Made by a program: the position numbers and the translations under genes
Assembly: GCA_947632605.1 (NCBI GenBank)
Contig: CANRPX010000001.1
Location: forward strand, 1-64,000
DNA: 64,000 nucleotides
Origin: an uncultured Clostridia bacterium
GTDB taxonomy: Bacteria; Bacillota; Clostridia; TANB77; CAG-508
Reading direction: 5' to 3'
Shown: positions 53,887 through 62,441 of the stretch, piece by piece
Numbering within the stretch: position 1 is the first letter of the stretch
Layout of the letters: each line of letters starts with the position of its first letter
Notes under the pieces: generated by a model
Told to the model about the DNA's origin: nothing
Database searches by the model: none
The model's input: only the letters and a program-made list of their open reading frames with translations

Positions 53887-55026
53887 ATGGATATAAAATA
53901 TTTTGACCATGCAGCAACTACAGCGGTTGATGAAAGGGTATTAAAAGAAATGATACCATATTTTTCTGAGAGCTATGGAAATCCTTCTTCTGTATATAGT
54001 ATTGGAAGGGCAAATAAAGAAATAATTAATATTTATAGAATGAAAATTGCAAACATTTTAGGAGCAAAAGTAAACGAAATTTATTTTACGAGCTGTGGAA
54101 GTGAAAGTGATAATTTAATTTTAAAGGGAATTGCTTTTGCAAATAAAAATTTAGGAAATCATATAATTACTACACAAATTGAACATCCAGCAATATTAGA
54201 TACTTGTAAGTTTTTAGAAAAGTTTGGATTTAAAGTAACTTATCTAAAACCAAAAGAAAATGGAATTATAGATATAAATGATATAGAAAAAAGTATAACA
54301 AGAAATACAATCTTAATTAGTGTTATGTTTGCAAATAATGAAATTGGCACGATTCAGCCTATAAAAGAAATAGGAGAGATTGCTAAAAAATATAAAATAT
54401 TTTTTCATACAGATGCAGTTCAAGCAATGGGGAATATAAATATAAATTTTAAAGACTATAATATAGGTGCTCTATCTATGTCAGCTCATAAATTTTATGG
54501 ACCAAAAGGAATGGGAGTAGCTTATATTAATGAAAATATACCATTTATGAGAATTCAAGATGGTGGACATCAAGAGAAAAATAAGAGGGCTGGAACAGAA
54601 AATGTAGCAGGAATTGTTGGAACTGGGAAAGCTTTAGAAATAGCGACTCAGGAACTAGAAAGGTATAATGCTCACATTAAAAAATTAAGAGATTTTTATA
54701 TTTCAGAAATTATGAGAAGAATAAAATATGTAAAATTAAATGGAGATATAGAGAAAAGACTTTCTGGAAATGCAAATATATCATTTAGTGGAGTAGATGG
54801 AAGTTTATTATTAGAAGAATTAGATAAAAGACAGATATGTGCATCAAGTGGTTCAGCATGTAGTGCAGGACTTTTAAATCCTTCACATGTATTACTTTCA
54901 ATAGGAGTTCCTAAAAATTTAGCTAAAAGTAGTTTAAGAATAACTTTTGGAAGAGAAAATACTTTAGAAGAAACAAAATATTTGATAGATAGTATAGAAG
55001 AAATTGTAGATAAATTAAGACATTAA
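53887..55026 (+). CDS. Cysteine desulfurase (NifS/IscS-like)
   Basis: 379 residues from the ATG at 53887, seven bases after GGAAGG. Upstream ATGs at 53872 and 53881 are badly placed. A PLP enzyme of class V: DHAATT at the start, the HTDAVQ aspartate, the Schiff-base lysine in SAHKFYGPKG (~200), and the sulfur-carrying cysteine in SSGSACSAG (~322). The loop around it is of the long, group I (IscS/NifS) type. It moves sulfur from cysteine to Fe-S clusters or tRNA thiolation. No iscU or mnmA is adjacent, so the acceptor is not shown. Confidence 0.93.
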   Translation: MDIKYFDHAATTAVDERVLKEMIPYFSESYGNPSSVYSIGRANKEIINIYRMKIANILGAKVNEIYFTSCGSESDNLILKGIAFANKNLGNHIITTQIEHPAILDTCKFLEKFGFKVTYLKPKENGIIDINDIEKSITRNTILISVMFANNEIGTIQPIKEIGEIAKKYKIFFHTDAVQAMGNININFKDYNIGALSMSAHKFYGPKGMGVAYINENIPFMRIQDGGHQEKNKRAGTENVAGIVGTGKALEIATQELERYNAHIKKLRDFYISEIMRRIKYVKLNGDIEKRLSGNANISFSGVDGSLLLEELDKRQICASSGSACSAGLLNPSHVLLSIGVPKNLAKSSLRITFGRENTLEETKYLIDSIEEIVDKLRH

Positions 55027-55064
55027 AAAAGTGAACTTAAATTTTTTTAAGTTCACTTTTTATA
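55025..55064. terminator. Bidirectional terminator between the desulfurase and SPFH genes
   Basis: A 14-bp stem with A run on the left and T run on the right (GTGAACTTAAA 55031-55041 with its complement ending 55057), between convergent genes. Confidence 0.9.
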
Positions 55065-55080
55065 ATTATTTAAATATTAT

Positions 55081-56001
55081 TTATTCTGCTTTAGGTTTCT
55101 TTTGAGAATCTTTAACTACATCAGACATTGCTCCTAAAGAACTTAGAGCTTTTGTTGCTTCAAAAGGAATAAATATTTTATTTGCTTCACCTTTTGCAAC
55201 TTCTTGTAAAGCTTCTAAAGATTTTAATTGAACTAATTTATCACTAGGATCTGATTTTTTAATTGCTTCATAAACCATATTTATTTCTTGAGCTTTAGCA
55301 TCTGCTACTTGTTTAATTGCTTCTGCTTCACCAGTTGCTCTTCTAATTCTAGCTTCTCTATCTGCTTCAGCATCTAATATAGCAGCTTCTTTTCTACCTT
55401 CAGCAAGTGTAATTGCAGATTGTCTTTCACCTTCAGCTTCTAGAATTAAAGCTCTTTTATTTCTTTCTGCGTTCATTTGTTTTTCCATTGCATCTCTAAT
55501 GTCAGCAGGTGGTGTGATATCTTTAATTTCAACTCTGTCTATTTTGCATCCCCAAGCATCTGTTGCTTCATCAAGTATTGCTCTTAATTTATCATTAATT
55601 ATATCTCTTGAACTAAATGTTTCATCTAATTCCATTTTACCAACAATATCACGAATTGTTGTTATAGATAAATATTCAATACCCTTTTTTAAACTTTGAA
55701 TTTCATAAACAGCTTTTGCTGGATCTGTAATTTTATAGAACACAACAGTATCAATAGTAATTGTAACGTTATCTGATGTAATAACAGCTTGTGGTGGAAT
55801 ATCCATAGTTTGTTGTTTTAAACTAACTACTGAACGAACTTGATCTAAAAAAGGAACAATTATTGTAAGACCAGCTTCTGCAACTTTGTGAAATCTACCT
55901 AATCTTTCAATAATATAAACTTCTGATTGTTTAACAATTTTAATTGTTTTGTAAGCTACAATACAAATGATGACAAATAATACTAATAAGAAAGCTCCCA
56001 T
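55081..56001 (-). CDS. SPFH/stomatin-like membrane protein
   Basis: 306 residues: an N-terminal membrane helix (~2-22), the SPFH/band 7 domain (~25-185, with ERLGRFHKVAEAGL and PPADIRDAMEKQMNAER), a long coiled coil (~185-255, rich in A, E and R) and a short C-terminal segment. This is the stomatin/paraslipin type. It forms oligomeric rings in the membrane and supports membrane-protein quality control. The NfeD gene lies 24 bases upstream on the same strand, the standard partner. Confidence 0.94.
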   Translation of the reverse strand: MGAFLLVLFVIICIVAYKTIKIVKQSEVYIIERLGRFHKVAEAGLTIIVPFLDQVRSVVSLKQQTMDIPPQAVITSDNVTITIDTVVFYKITDPAKAVYEIQSLKKGIEYLSITTIRDIVGKMELDETFSSRDIINDKLRAILDEATDAWGCKIDRVEIKDITPPADIRDAMEKQMNAERNKRALILEAEGERQSAITLAEGRKEAAILDAEADREARIRRATGEAEAIKQVADAKAQEINMVYEAIKKSDPSDKLVQLKSLEALQEVAKGEANKIFIPFEATKALSSLGAMSDVVKDSQKKPKAE

Positions 56002-56025
56002 TATAATAAATCCTCCTAAATTTTT

Positions 56026-56454
56026 TTATACTAAGGGTTTAACTATTGCCTTAACACCCTCAATTTTTTCAACAATTATTTCTGTGTCTTTTGAAATATA
56101 TGTATTATCAAGTGATTTAGCTGACCAAGTTTCTCCATCAACTTTTACTTGACCTTTAGAATTAATAGGATCAATATCTGTGATTACTTTTCCAACTTTC
56201 CCTTCTAGTGATGCGGAATTTGTTTTTACAAAAGAATCATTAGATGTAAGTTTATTTACAAATGGTTTTGTTGCAAATAATAATACTGTTGATGAAACTA
56301 AAAATATTGCAGACTGAATAACAATATTATCAATAAAGAAACTTGAAATCATTGCAATAAAAGCTCCGACAGAAAACCAAAATACTAGAAAACCTAAATT
56401 AATGATTTCTATTACTAAAAAAATTCCTGAAAGGACAAGCCATATTTTCCACAT
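56026..56454 (-). CDS. NfeD-family membrane protein (short form)
   Basis: 142 residues from the ATG at 56454 with a GGAGG site; seven extra in-frame codons upstream are rejected. Helices near residues 4-25, 30-45 and 50-65 are followed by an OB-fold domain (~85-142, with LEGKVGKVITDI and GQVKVDGETW). This is the short NfeD without the protease part. It binds the stomatin encoded next to it. No promoter was firmly identified. Confidence 0.9.
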   Translation of the reverse strand: MWKIWLVLSGIFLVIEIINLGFLVFWFSVGAFIAMISSFFIDNIVIQSAIFLVSSTVLLFATKPFVNKLTSNDSFVKTNSASLEGKVGKVITDIDPINSKGQVKVDGETWSAKSLDNTYISKDTEIIVEKIEGVKAIVKPLV

Positions 56455-56665
56455 ATATACCTCCAATCTATTCAAGAAACAGAATAATAGAATTTTTTAC
56501 AATAACATTATACTATATTTCTTTTAAAAAATAAACTATTTTTTTAAATTTACTAAAAATATGTCAAAAAAAGTAGATTTTTTTAAAACCATATTATATA
56601 ATTTCAAACATAGAACATAAAAACTAAAATGAAAAATCTAAACGAAAATATGAGAGGAAATAAGT

Positions 56666-57757
56666 ATGAAATCAAAATTAACCGTAGTTTTAGGAATAAT
56701 TTTAGGATTAATAGTGCTATTATTTATAGGCTTTTTTATATGGTATAGCATAAATTTAAAACCAGTAAGTAAAATATCTAGTGATGAAAATACGCCAATT
56801 AGATTAGAAATTCAAGAAGGAATGGGAATTTCTAGTATAGCAAACTTATTAGAAAAAAATAATGTAATAAAAAATGCTTTTGCTATGAAGTTATATGCTA
56901 AAATAAATAACATTAATAATTTAAAAGCAGGTAAATATGATTTCAATAATAGTGAAAATGCGCAAACTATTTTAACTCATATTGTAAATGGAGATGTAGC
57001 AAATGAAGAAGTTAAAATTACCTTTATAGAAGGTAAAAATATGAGATGGATTGCTAAAACTATTGCAAAGTCAACAAATAATACAGAAGAAGATGTTTTT
57101 AATCTTTTAGAAAATGAAGAATATATAGATTCTTTAATAGATAAATATTGGTTTATTACTGATGAAATAAAAGATGATAGAATTTATTATCCATTAGAAG
57201 GATATCTATTACCAGATACTTATATTTTTGAAAATGAAGAAGTTTCAGTTGAAGATATTTTTAATGTTATATTAAAATATACAGAAAAATTTTTAAATGA
57301 ATATAAAGAAGATATAGAAAATAATAATTTGACATTACATCAAATTTTAACATTGGCTTCACTTGCAGAACTTGAAGGAGAATCTACTGAAGATAGAGCA
57401 GAAATTGTTGGTGTTTTCTTTAATAGATTATCTAGCAAAATGAATTTAGGAAGCGATGTAACTACATATTATGCTTTTAAAGTAGATATGGGAGAAAGAG
57501 ATTTAACTAAAAAAGAATTAGAAACAGAAAATCCATATAATACTAGAGGACCAAATATGATAGGAAAGATACCAGTAGGACCTATTTGTAATCCTAGCAA
57601 ATCAGCAATAGAAGCTACAATAAATTATAAGAAAACAGATGCTTACTTTTTTGTAGCAGATAAAAATGGAAAAGTATATTTTACAAAAACAGAAAAAGAA
57701 CATAATAAAAAGATTCAAGAATTGAAAGATAAAGATTTATGGTATGTTTATGAATAA
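56666..57757 (+). CDS. mltG: Endolytic murein transglycosylase MltG
   Basis: 363 residues. One membrane helix (~5-27), a LysM-like segment (~45-95), and the YceG catalytic domain. The catalytic glutamate lies in LASLAELEGES (~233), and YNTR, GPICNPSKSAIEA and the C-terminal FVADKNGKVYFTKTEKEHN are all family marks. It cuts new glycan strands and sets their length. Divergent from nfeD. A GAGAGGA site precedes the ATG. Confidence 0.95.
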   Translation: MKSKLTVVLGIILGLIVLLFIGFFIWYSINLKPVSKISSDENTPIRLEIQEGMGISSIANLLEKNNVIKNAFAMKLYAKINNINNLKAGKYDFNNSENAQTILTHIVNGDVANEEVKITFIEGKNMRWIAKTIAKSTNNTEEDVFNLLENEEYIDSLIDKYWFITDEIKDDRIYYPLEGYLLPDTYIFENEEVSVEDIFNVILKYTEKFLNEYKEDIENNNLTLHQILTLASLAELEGESTEDRAEIVGVFFNRLSSKMNLGSDVTTYYAFKVDMGERDLTKKELETENPYNTRGPNMIGKIPVGPICNPSKSAIEATINYKKTDAYFFVADKNGKVYFTKTEKEHNKKIQELKDKDLWYVYE

Positions 57758-57818
57758 ATTTTAAAATAATTCTAATAAATAATATAAATACTAAAAACTA
57801 TTTAAAAACAAACGAAAC

Positions 57819-57848
57819 TTGACAATATAGGCAAAATTGGGTTATAAT
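57819..57848 (+). promoter_or_regulatory. Promoter of the T-box-aspS unit
   Basis: Perfect TTGACA (57819-57824) and TATAAT (57843-57848) with an 18-base spacer. Confidence 0.85.
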
Positions 57849-57861
57849 AAATATATTATAG

Positions 57862-58097
57862 ACAAATTGCTATGAAGATGAAAGCATATTGAAAAACATT
57901 TTACAGAGAAAAAATGCTATTAGCTGAGAGCATTTTAAATAAAGTTCAATTTGTGAAACACATTGGAGCAATAACAGAAGTTGTGAATTTATGCAACAAA
58001 TAAAAGTGGAAAACTATTAGTTTTCAAATAGGGTGGCACCGCGGAAGTTTAGCTTTCGTCCCTGTAACTTAGGTTACAGAGATGAAAGCTTTTTTGT
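57862..58097 (+). promoter_or_regulatory. T-box riboswitch upstream of aspS
   Basis: The T-box sequence AGGGTGGCACCGCGG (58030-58044) is exact. Stem I closes by ATTGCT (57866-57871) with AGCAAT (57967-57972). A strong terminator (58051-58097) and a competing antiterminator complete the switch. The bulge reads TGGC, so it should pair with a tRNA ending GCCA, meaning discriminator G, which fits Asp or Asn. The specifier side reads GTGAAACACA (57953-57962). No Asp codon is present there; AAC (Asn), ACA or CAC are the readings. Asn is the one that also fits the discriminator, as for a non-discriminating AspRS. Confidence 0.93.
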
Positions 58098-58172
58098 TTT
58101 AGTAAATGAAAATTTACATATTACAAGTAATATTCCGTCCCTATGTAAAAATAAAAAAAGGAGTGAATTTTT

Positions 58173-59942
58173 ATGAAGGAGAATGTTTATAGAACATATA
58201 ATTGTTCTGAATTACGAGAAAAACACGTAGGAGAAGAAATTAAGTTAGCAGGTTGGGTAGACACAATTAGAGATTTAGGAGGAGTTTTATTTATTGACTT
58301 AAGAGACCAATATGGTATTACACAAGTTGTAATTTCAGGAGATGAAGAAAAAGTAGATTTTGCAGCAAAAATACCAGTAGAATCTACAATATCAGTTTCT
58401 GGAAAAATTAGATTAAGAAGTGAAGAAACAATAAATAGAGCAATTGAAACTGGAACAGTAGAGCTATTTGCAGATAAAATTGAGATATTAGGAAAAAGAA
58501 CAGAAAGATTGCCTTTTGATATTTCAAATAATAGAAGTGTTAGAGAAGATTTAAGATTAGAATATAGATTTTTAGATTTGAGAGCTAGAAAGAGTTTAGA
58601 AAATTTAAAATTAAGAGCACAACTTATTCAATTTTTAAGAACTCAAATGATAGAGCAAGGATTTTTAGAAGTGCAAACACCAATACTTACTAGTTCATCA
58701 CCAGAAGGAGCAAGAGATTATTTAGTTCCAAGTAGAATTTATCCAGGAAAATTCTATGCACTTCCACAAGCACCACAACAATTTAAACAATTACTTATGG
58801 TATCAGGAATAGACAAATATTTTCAGATAGCACCTTGCTTTAGAGATGAAGATGCAAGAGCTGATCGTTCACCAGGAGAATTTTATCAATTAGATATGGA
58901 AATGGCATTTGCAACACAAGAAGATGTTTTTGATGTAATGGAAAAAGTAATTTATAATACATTTTCAAAATTTTCTAACAAGAAAATAGTAGAATACCCA
59001 TTTCCAAGAATTCCTTATAAAGAAGCAATGCTTAAATATGGAACAGATAAACCAGATTTAAGAAATCCGTTAGAAATAAAAGATGTAACAAATATTTTTG
59101 AAAAATTAGATATAAAAGTATTTAATGGAAAAATAGTAAGAACAATAACACTTCCAAATGGAGCAAATGATACAAGAACTTTTTATGATGAAATGGAAAA
59201 CTTTGCAATTACAGAATGTAAAGCAAAAGGATTAGCATGGCTTAAAGTAAATGATGATAGAACTTTGCAAGGACCTATTGCCAAACTTATTCCAAAAGAA
59301 TCTACTGAAGAACTTTTAACTCAAACTGATACAAAAGTAGGTGACAGTATTTTCTTCATAGCAGAACATAAAGGAATTGTTGAAAAGTTGGCAGGAGAAA
59401 TTAGAAAAGAAATAGGAATAAGAAAAAATTTAATAGATGATTCAGTTTATAAATTTTGCTGGATAGTAGATTTTCCAATGTTTGAAATTGGAGATAATGG
59501 AAAATTAGAATTTTCACATAATCCATTTTCAATGCCACAAGGAGGAATGGAAGCATTAAATATAAAAGATCCTTTAGATATTTATGCATATCAATATGAT
59601 ATTGTATGTAATGGAATAGAACTTTCTTCAGGAGCTGTTAGAAACCATGATCCAGAAATTATGGTAAAAGCATTTGAGATGGCAGGATATACAGAAGAAG
59701 AAATATTAAGAAAATTTTCTGCATTGTTTAAAGCATTCCATTATGGAGCTCCACCACATGCAGGTATTGCACCAGGAATAGATAGAATTCTTATGTTACT
59801 TGCAGGAGAAGAAAGCATAAGAGAAGTAATTGCTTTTCCAATGAATTCAAAAGCACAAGATATATTGATGGGAGCACCAGGGAAAGTAAGTGATAGACAA
59901 TTAGAAGATATTCATATCAAATTGGATTTAAAGCAAAGATAA
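58173..59942 (+). CDS. aspS: Aspartyl-tRNA synthetase (bacterial type)
   Basis: 589 residues, the long bacterial form. An OB-fold anticodon domain (1-~105), class II catalytic core with motif 2 CFRDEDARADRSPGEFYQLD, the GAD insertion domain (~290-410), and motif 3 GIAPGIDRILMLLAGEESIREVIAFP. It charges tRNA-Asp. If the genome lacks AsnRS it would also make Asp-tRNA-Asn for GatCAB, which the T-box reading supports but does not prove. An AAAAGGAG site precedes the ATG. Confidence 0.97.
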   Translation: MKENVYRTYNCSELREKHVGEEIKLAGWVDTIRDLGGVLFIDLRDQYGITQVVISGDEEKVDFAAKIPVESTISVSGKIRLRSEETINRAIETGTVELFADKIEILGKRTERLPFDISNNRSVREDLRLEYRFLDLRARKSLENLKLRAQLIQFLRTQMIEQGFLEVQTPILTSSSPEGARDYLVPSRIYPGKFYALPQAPQQFKQLLMVSGIDKYFQIAPCFRDEDARADRSPGEFYQLDMEMAFATQEDVFDVMEKVIYNTFSKFSNKKIVEYPFPRIPYKEAMLKYGTDKPDLRNPLEIKDVTNIFEKLDIKVFNGKIVRTITLPNGANDTRTFYDEMENFAITECKAKGLAWLKVNDDRTLQGPIAKLIPKESTEELLTQTDTKVGDSIFFIAEHKGIVEKLAGEIRKEIGIRKNLIDDSVYKFCWIVDFPMFEIGDNGKLEFSHNPFSMPQGGMEALNIKDPLDIYAYQYDIVCNGIELSSGAVRNHDPEIMVKAFEMAGYTEEEILRKFSALFKAFHYGAPPHAGIAPGIDRILMLLAGEESIREVIAFPMNSKAQDILMGAPGKVSDRQLEDIHIKLDLKQR

Positions 59943-59992
59943 AATTAATTATTTTGAAAAATAAAAGATATAGAAACTTAAGTAAAAATTAG

Positions 59993-60021
59993 TTTACAAT
60001 AAATGGAAAATAGTGTATAAT
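59993..60021 (+). promoter_or_regulatory. Promoter of lysS
   Basis: TTTACA (59993-59998), 17 bases, TATAAT (60016-60021). Confidence 0.78.
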
Positions 60022-60056
60022 ACCTTAAATCAATAAATAGTAAAGGGGCGTTTTAA

Positions 60057-61562
60057 ATGAATGAAAATGAAAACAATAATGAAGTAATCCAAACAGAAGA
60101 GGACATTAACAGATTAATGCAAATTAGAATGGATAAATTAAAAGAATTGCAAGAAAACGGAAAAGATCCATTCGAAATTACAAAATATGATAGAACAGAA
60201 TTTTCTAAAGACATAAAAGACAACTATGATAAATATGAAGGTAAGGATGTTTCTGTTGCTGGAAGAATTATGGCAAAAAGAATTATGGGAAAAGCTTCTT
60301 TCTGTACAATTCAAGATAGTAAAGGTAGAATTCAAAGCTATGTTAGTATAAATGATTTAGGAGAAGAATCTTATAAAGCTTTTAAAACATTTGATATAGG
60401 AGATATTATAGGATTAAAAGGTTTTGTTTTTAAAACAAAAACAGAAGAAATCTCTATTCATGCTAAAGAAGTTGTTTTGCTTACAAAATCATTAAGAGAT
60501 TTACCAGAAAAATTCCATGGATTAAAAGACGTTGATTTACGTTATAGACAAAGATATGTTGATTTAATAGTAAACCCAGAAGTTAAGGAAACTTTCCTTT
60601 TAAGAAGTAAAATATTAAGAGAAGTAAAAAGCTTTTTAGATAAAGAAGGATATTTAGAAGTAGATACACCAATTTTAAATACTATTGCAGGTGGTGCTGC
60701 AGCCAGACCTTTTATTACACATCATAATACATTAGATTTAGATATGTATTTACGTATAGCTAATGAATTATATTTAAAAAGACTTATTGTTGGTGGATTT
60801 GATAGAGTATATGAAATGGGAAGAATGTTTAGAAATGAAGGAATGGATATAAAACATAATCCTGAATTTACAAACATGGAATTATATGCTGCATATCAAG
60901 ATTATAATGATATGATGAATATAACAGAAAATATGATAAGAACAGTTAGTAAAAATGTTTTAGGAACAGCTAAAATTACTTACCAAGGAACAGATATAGA
61001 TTTAGAATCACCTTGGAGAAGAGTTACTATGATTGAAGCAATAAAAGAAGTAACAGGTATTGATTTTAATACTATTAATACTGATGAAGAAGCTTTAAAA
61101 GTAGCTAAGGAAAAAGGTGTTGAATTAGAAGAATCAAAACAAACTAGAGGATATATTATAAATGCATTTTTCGAAGAATTTGTAGAAGAAACTTTAATTC
61201 AACCAACATTTATATATGATTATCCTGTTGAAGTTTCACCTCTTACAAAGAGAAAACCATCAGACAAGAGATTAGTTGAAAGATTTGAAGTATTTATAGA
61301 TGGTCGTGAATACGGAAATGCATATTCAGAATTAAATGATCCAATAGATCAAAAAGGAAGATTTTTAGATCAATTAAAACAAAGAGAAGCTGGAGATGAA
61401 GAGGCAAATATGATGGATGATGATTTCATTATGGCTCTTGAATATGGTATGCCTCCAACAGGTGGATTAGGAGTTGGAATTGATAGATTAGTAATGCTAC
61501 TTACAGATTCTGCTTCAATTAGAGATGTAATTTTATTCCCAACAATGAAACCATTAAACTAA
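60057..61562 (+). CDS. lysS: Lysyl-tRNA synthetase, class II
   Basis: 501 residues. The OB-fold anticodon domain (~55-160) is followed by the catalytic core with class II motif 2 ([20 protein letters not shown]) and motif 3 ([27 protein letters not shown]). The [12 protein letters not shown] segment is a LysRS mark. It is the class II enzyme, not the class I form of some clostridia-like and archaeal lineages. An AAGGGGC site lies before the ATG. It has its own promoter and no T-box. Confidence 0.97.
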   Translation: MNENENNNEVIQTEEDINRLMQIRMDKLKELQENGKDPFEITKYDRTEFSKDIKDNYDKYEGKDVSVAGRIMAKRIMGKASFCTIQDSKGRIQSYVSINDLGEESYKAFKTFDIGDIIGLKGFVFKTKTEEISIHAKEVVLLTKSLRDLPEKFHGLKDVDLRYRQRYVDLIVNPEVKETFLLRSKILREVKSFLDKEGYLEVDTPILNTIAGGAAARPFITHHNTLDLDMYLRIANELYLKRLIVGGFDRVYEMGRMFRNEGMDIKHNPEFTNMELYAAYQDYNDMMNITENMIRTVSKNVLGTAKITYQGTDIDLESPWRRVTMIEAIKEVTGIDFNTINTDEEALKVAKEKGVELEESKQTRGYIINAFFEEFVEETLIQPTFIYDYPVEVSPLTKRKPSDKRLVERFEVFIDGREYGNAYSELNDPIDQKGRFLDQLKQREAGDEEANMMDDDFIMALEYGMPPTGGLGVGIDRLVMLLTDSASIRDVILFPTMKPLN

Positions 61563-61616
61563 TAAAAATTTCTATACAACTAGTTATACTGAATTTCATG
61601 AAAGAAACTAAAGAAA

Positions 61617-62441
61617 ATGGACGAAGAAGTAATAAAAATTGTAATTGCTGATGGAGAATATATGGAAACGTATGCTCCATTTCAAGGAAGTAAAGAAGAA
61701 AATGAAGAAAAAGTTAAAAGAGGTATACTTACTCGTCTTGGAATGAAATCAGATGAAATTGATAAAGTAATTGACAGTATAGAAGTAGAGTTTGATTCAG
61801 GTGTAGATGGTATGTTTGATGATGGACCATATACACCAATCAAATTAGTAAGAAAGATATATAAAGAACCACCTACAATTGATATTACAGAACCACAAAT
61901 TCCAGAATCAGAAAAGGAAGAGGCAAGAAAACCAAGACAAACAATGTTAGAGCAGTATTATGGAGATAGAAAATCTGAAACTAGAAGAAGAAAACTATTT
62001 GATAGATTTAAATCTCATATAGTACAAAAAGAAATAGATGTATATGATGAAGATGGTACAAAAAGAAAAGTAGAAGCATATACAATAGAAGATTACCCAG
62101 AAAAATCACAAGATTCTGATGAATTATTATTAGATGGTTACCAAACAAGACTTGAAAGATTATCAAGAGCACATCAAAAAGATTTTTCACCTTATGAAAG
62201 AGAACTTCAAAGATTAGAAACATCAGCTATAAAAGAAATTATCCAAAGATATGAAGAAATGCATACTGTTAGTGTAGAAAATGCTGATAAATTTAAAAAA
62301 GAAGCAATGGATTTACTTGCTACTACAAGAGATCCAGAATTTAGAAAAAAAGCAATTCAAGCATTAATAGACCAAGACACAGAATTTATAGAAACAAATA
62401 ATTATACATATAATTCTCGACAAAATACAGCTGAGAATTAA
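61617..62441 (+). CDS. Unknown protein, 5' part of a split reading frame
   Basis: 274 residues ending at a TAA (62439-62441), after which the same frame continues open to the window end. The product is soluble and charged. Residues ~1-75 look like a small alpha/beta domain (IKIVIADGEY, GILTRLGMKSDEIDKVIDSIEVEFDSG). A middle part is basic, and the last ~100 residues are helical. No family recognised. The ribosome site is weak (AAAGAAA). It lies 54 bases after lysS and has no clear promoter of its own, so it may be cotranscribed. It is either a complete short gene or the front of a gene broken by one stop. Confidence 0.6.
   Translation: MDEEVIKIVIADGEYMETYAPFQGSKEENEEKVKRGILTRLGMKSDEIDKVIDSIEVEFDSGVDGMFDDGPYTPIKLVRKIYKEPPTIDITEPQIPESEKEEARKPRQTMLEQYYGDRKSETRRRKLFDRFKSHIVQKEIDVYDEDGTKRKVEAYTIEDYPEKSQDSDELLLDGYQTRLERLSRAHQKDFSPYERELQRLETSAIKEIIQRYEEMHTVSVENADKFKKEAMDLLATTRDPEFRKKAIQALIDQDTEFIETNNYTYNSRQNTAEN

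Noticed and set aside
62439..62441. TAA as a recoded sense codon
   Set aside because: TAA ends many well-known genes in the window (rpsB, carA, carB, leuS), so genome-wide recoding is excluded; mutation, error or local read-through remain.
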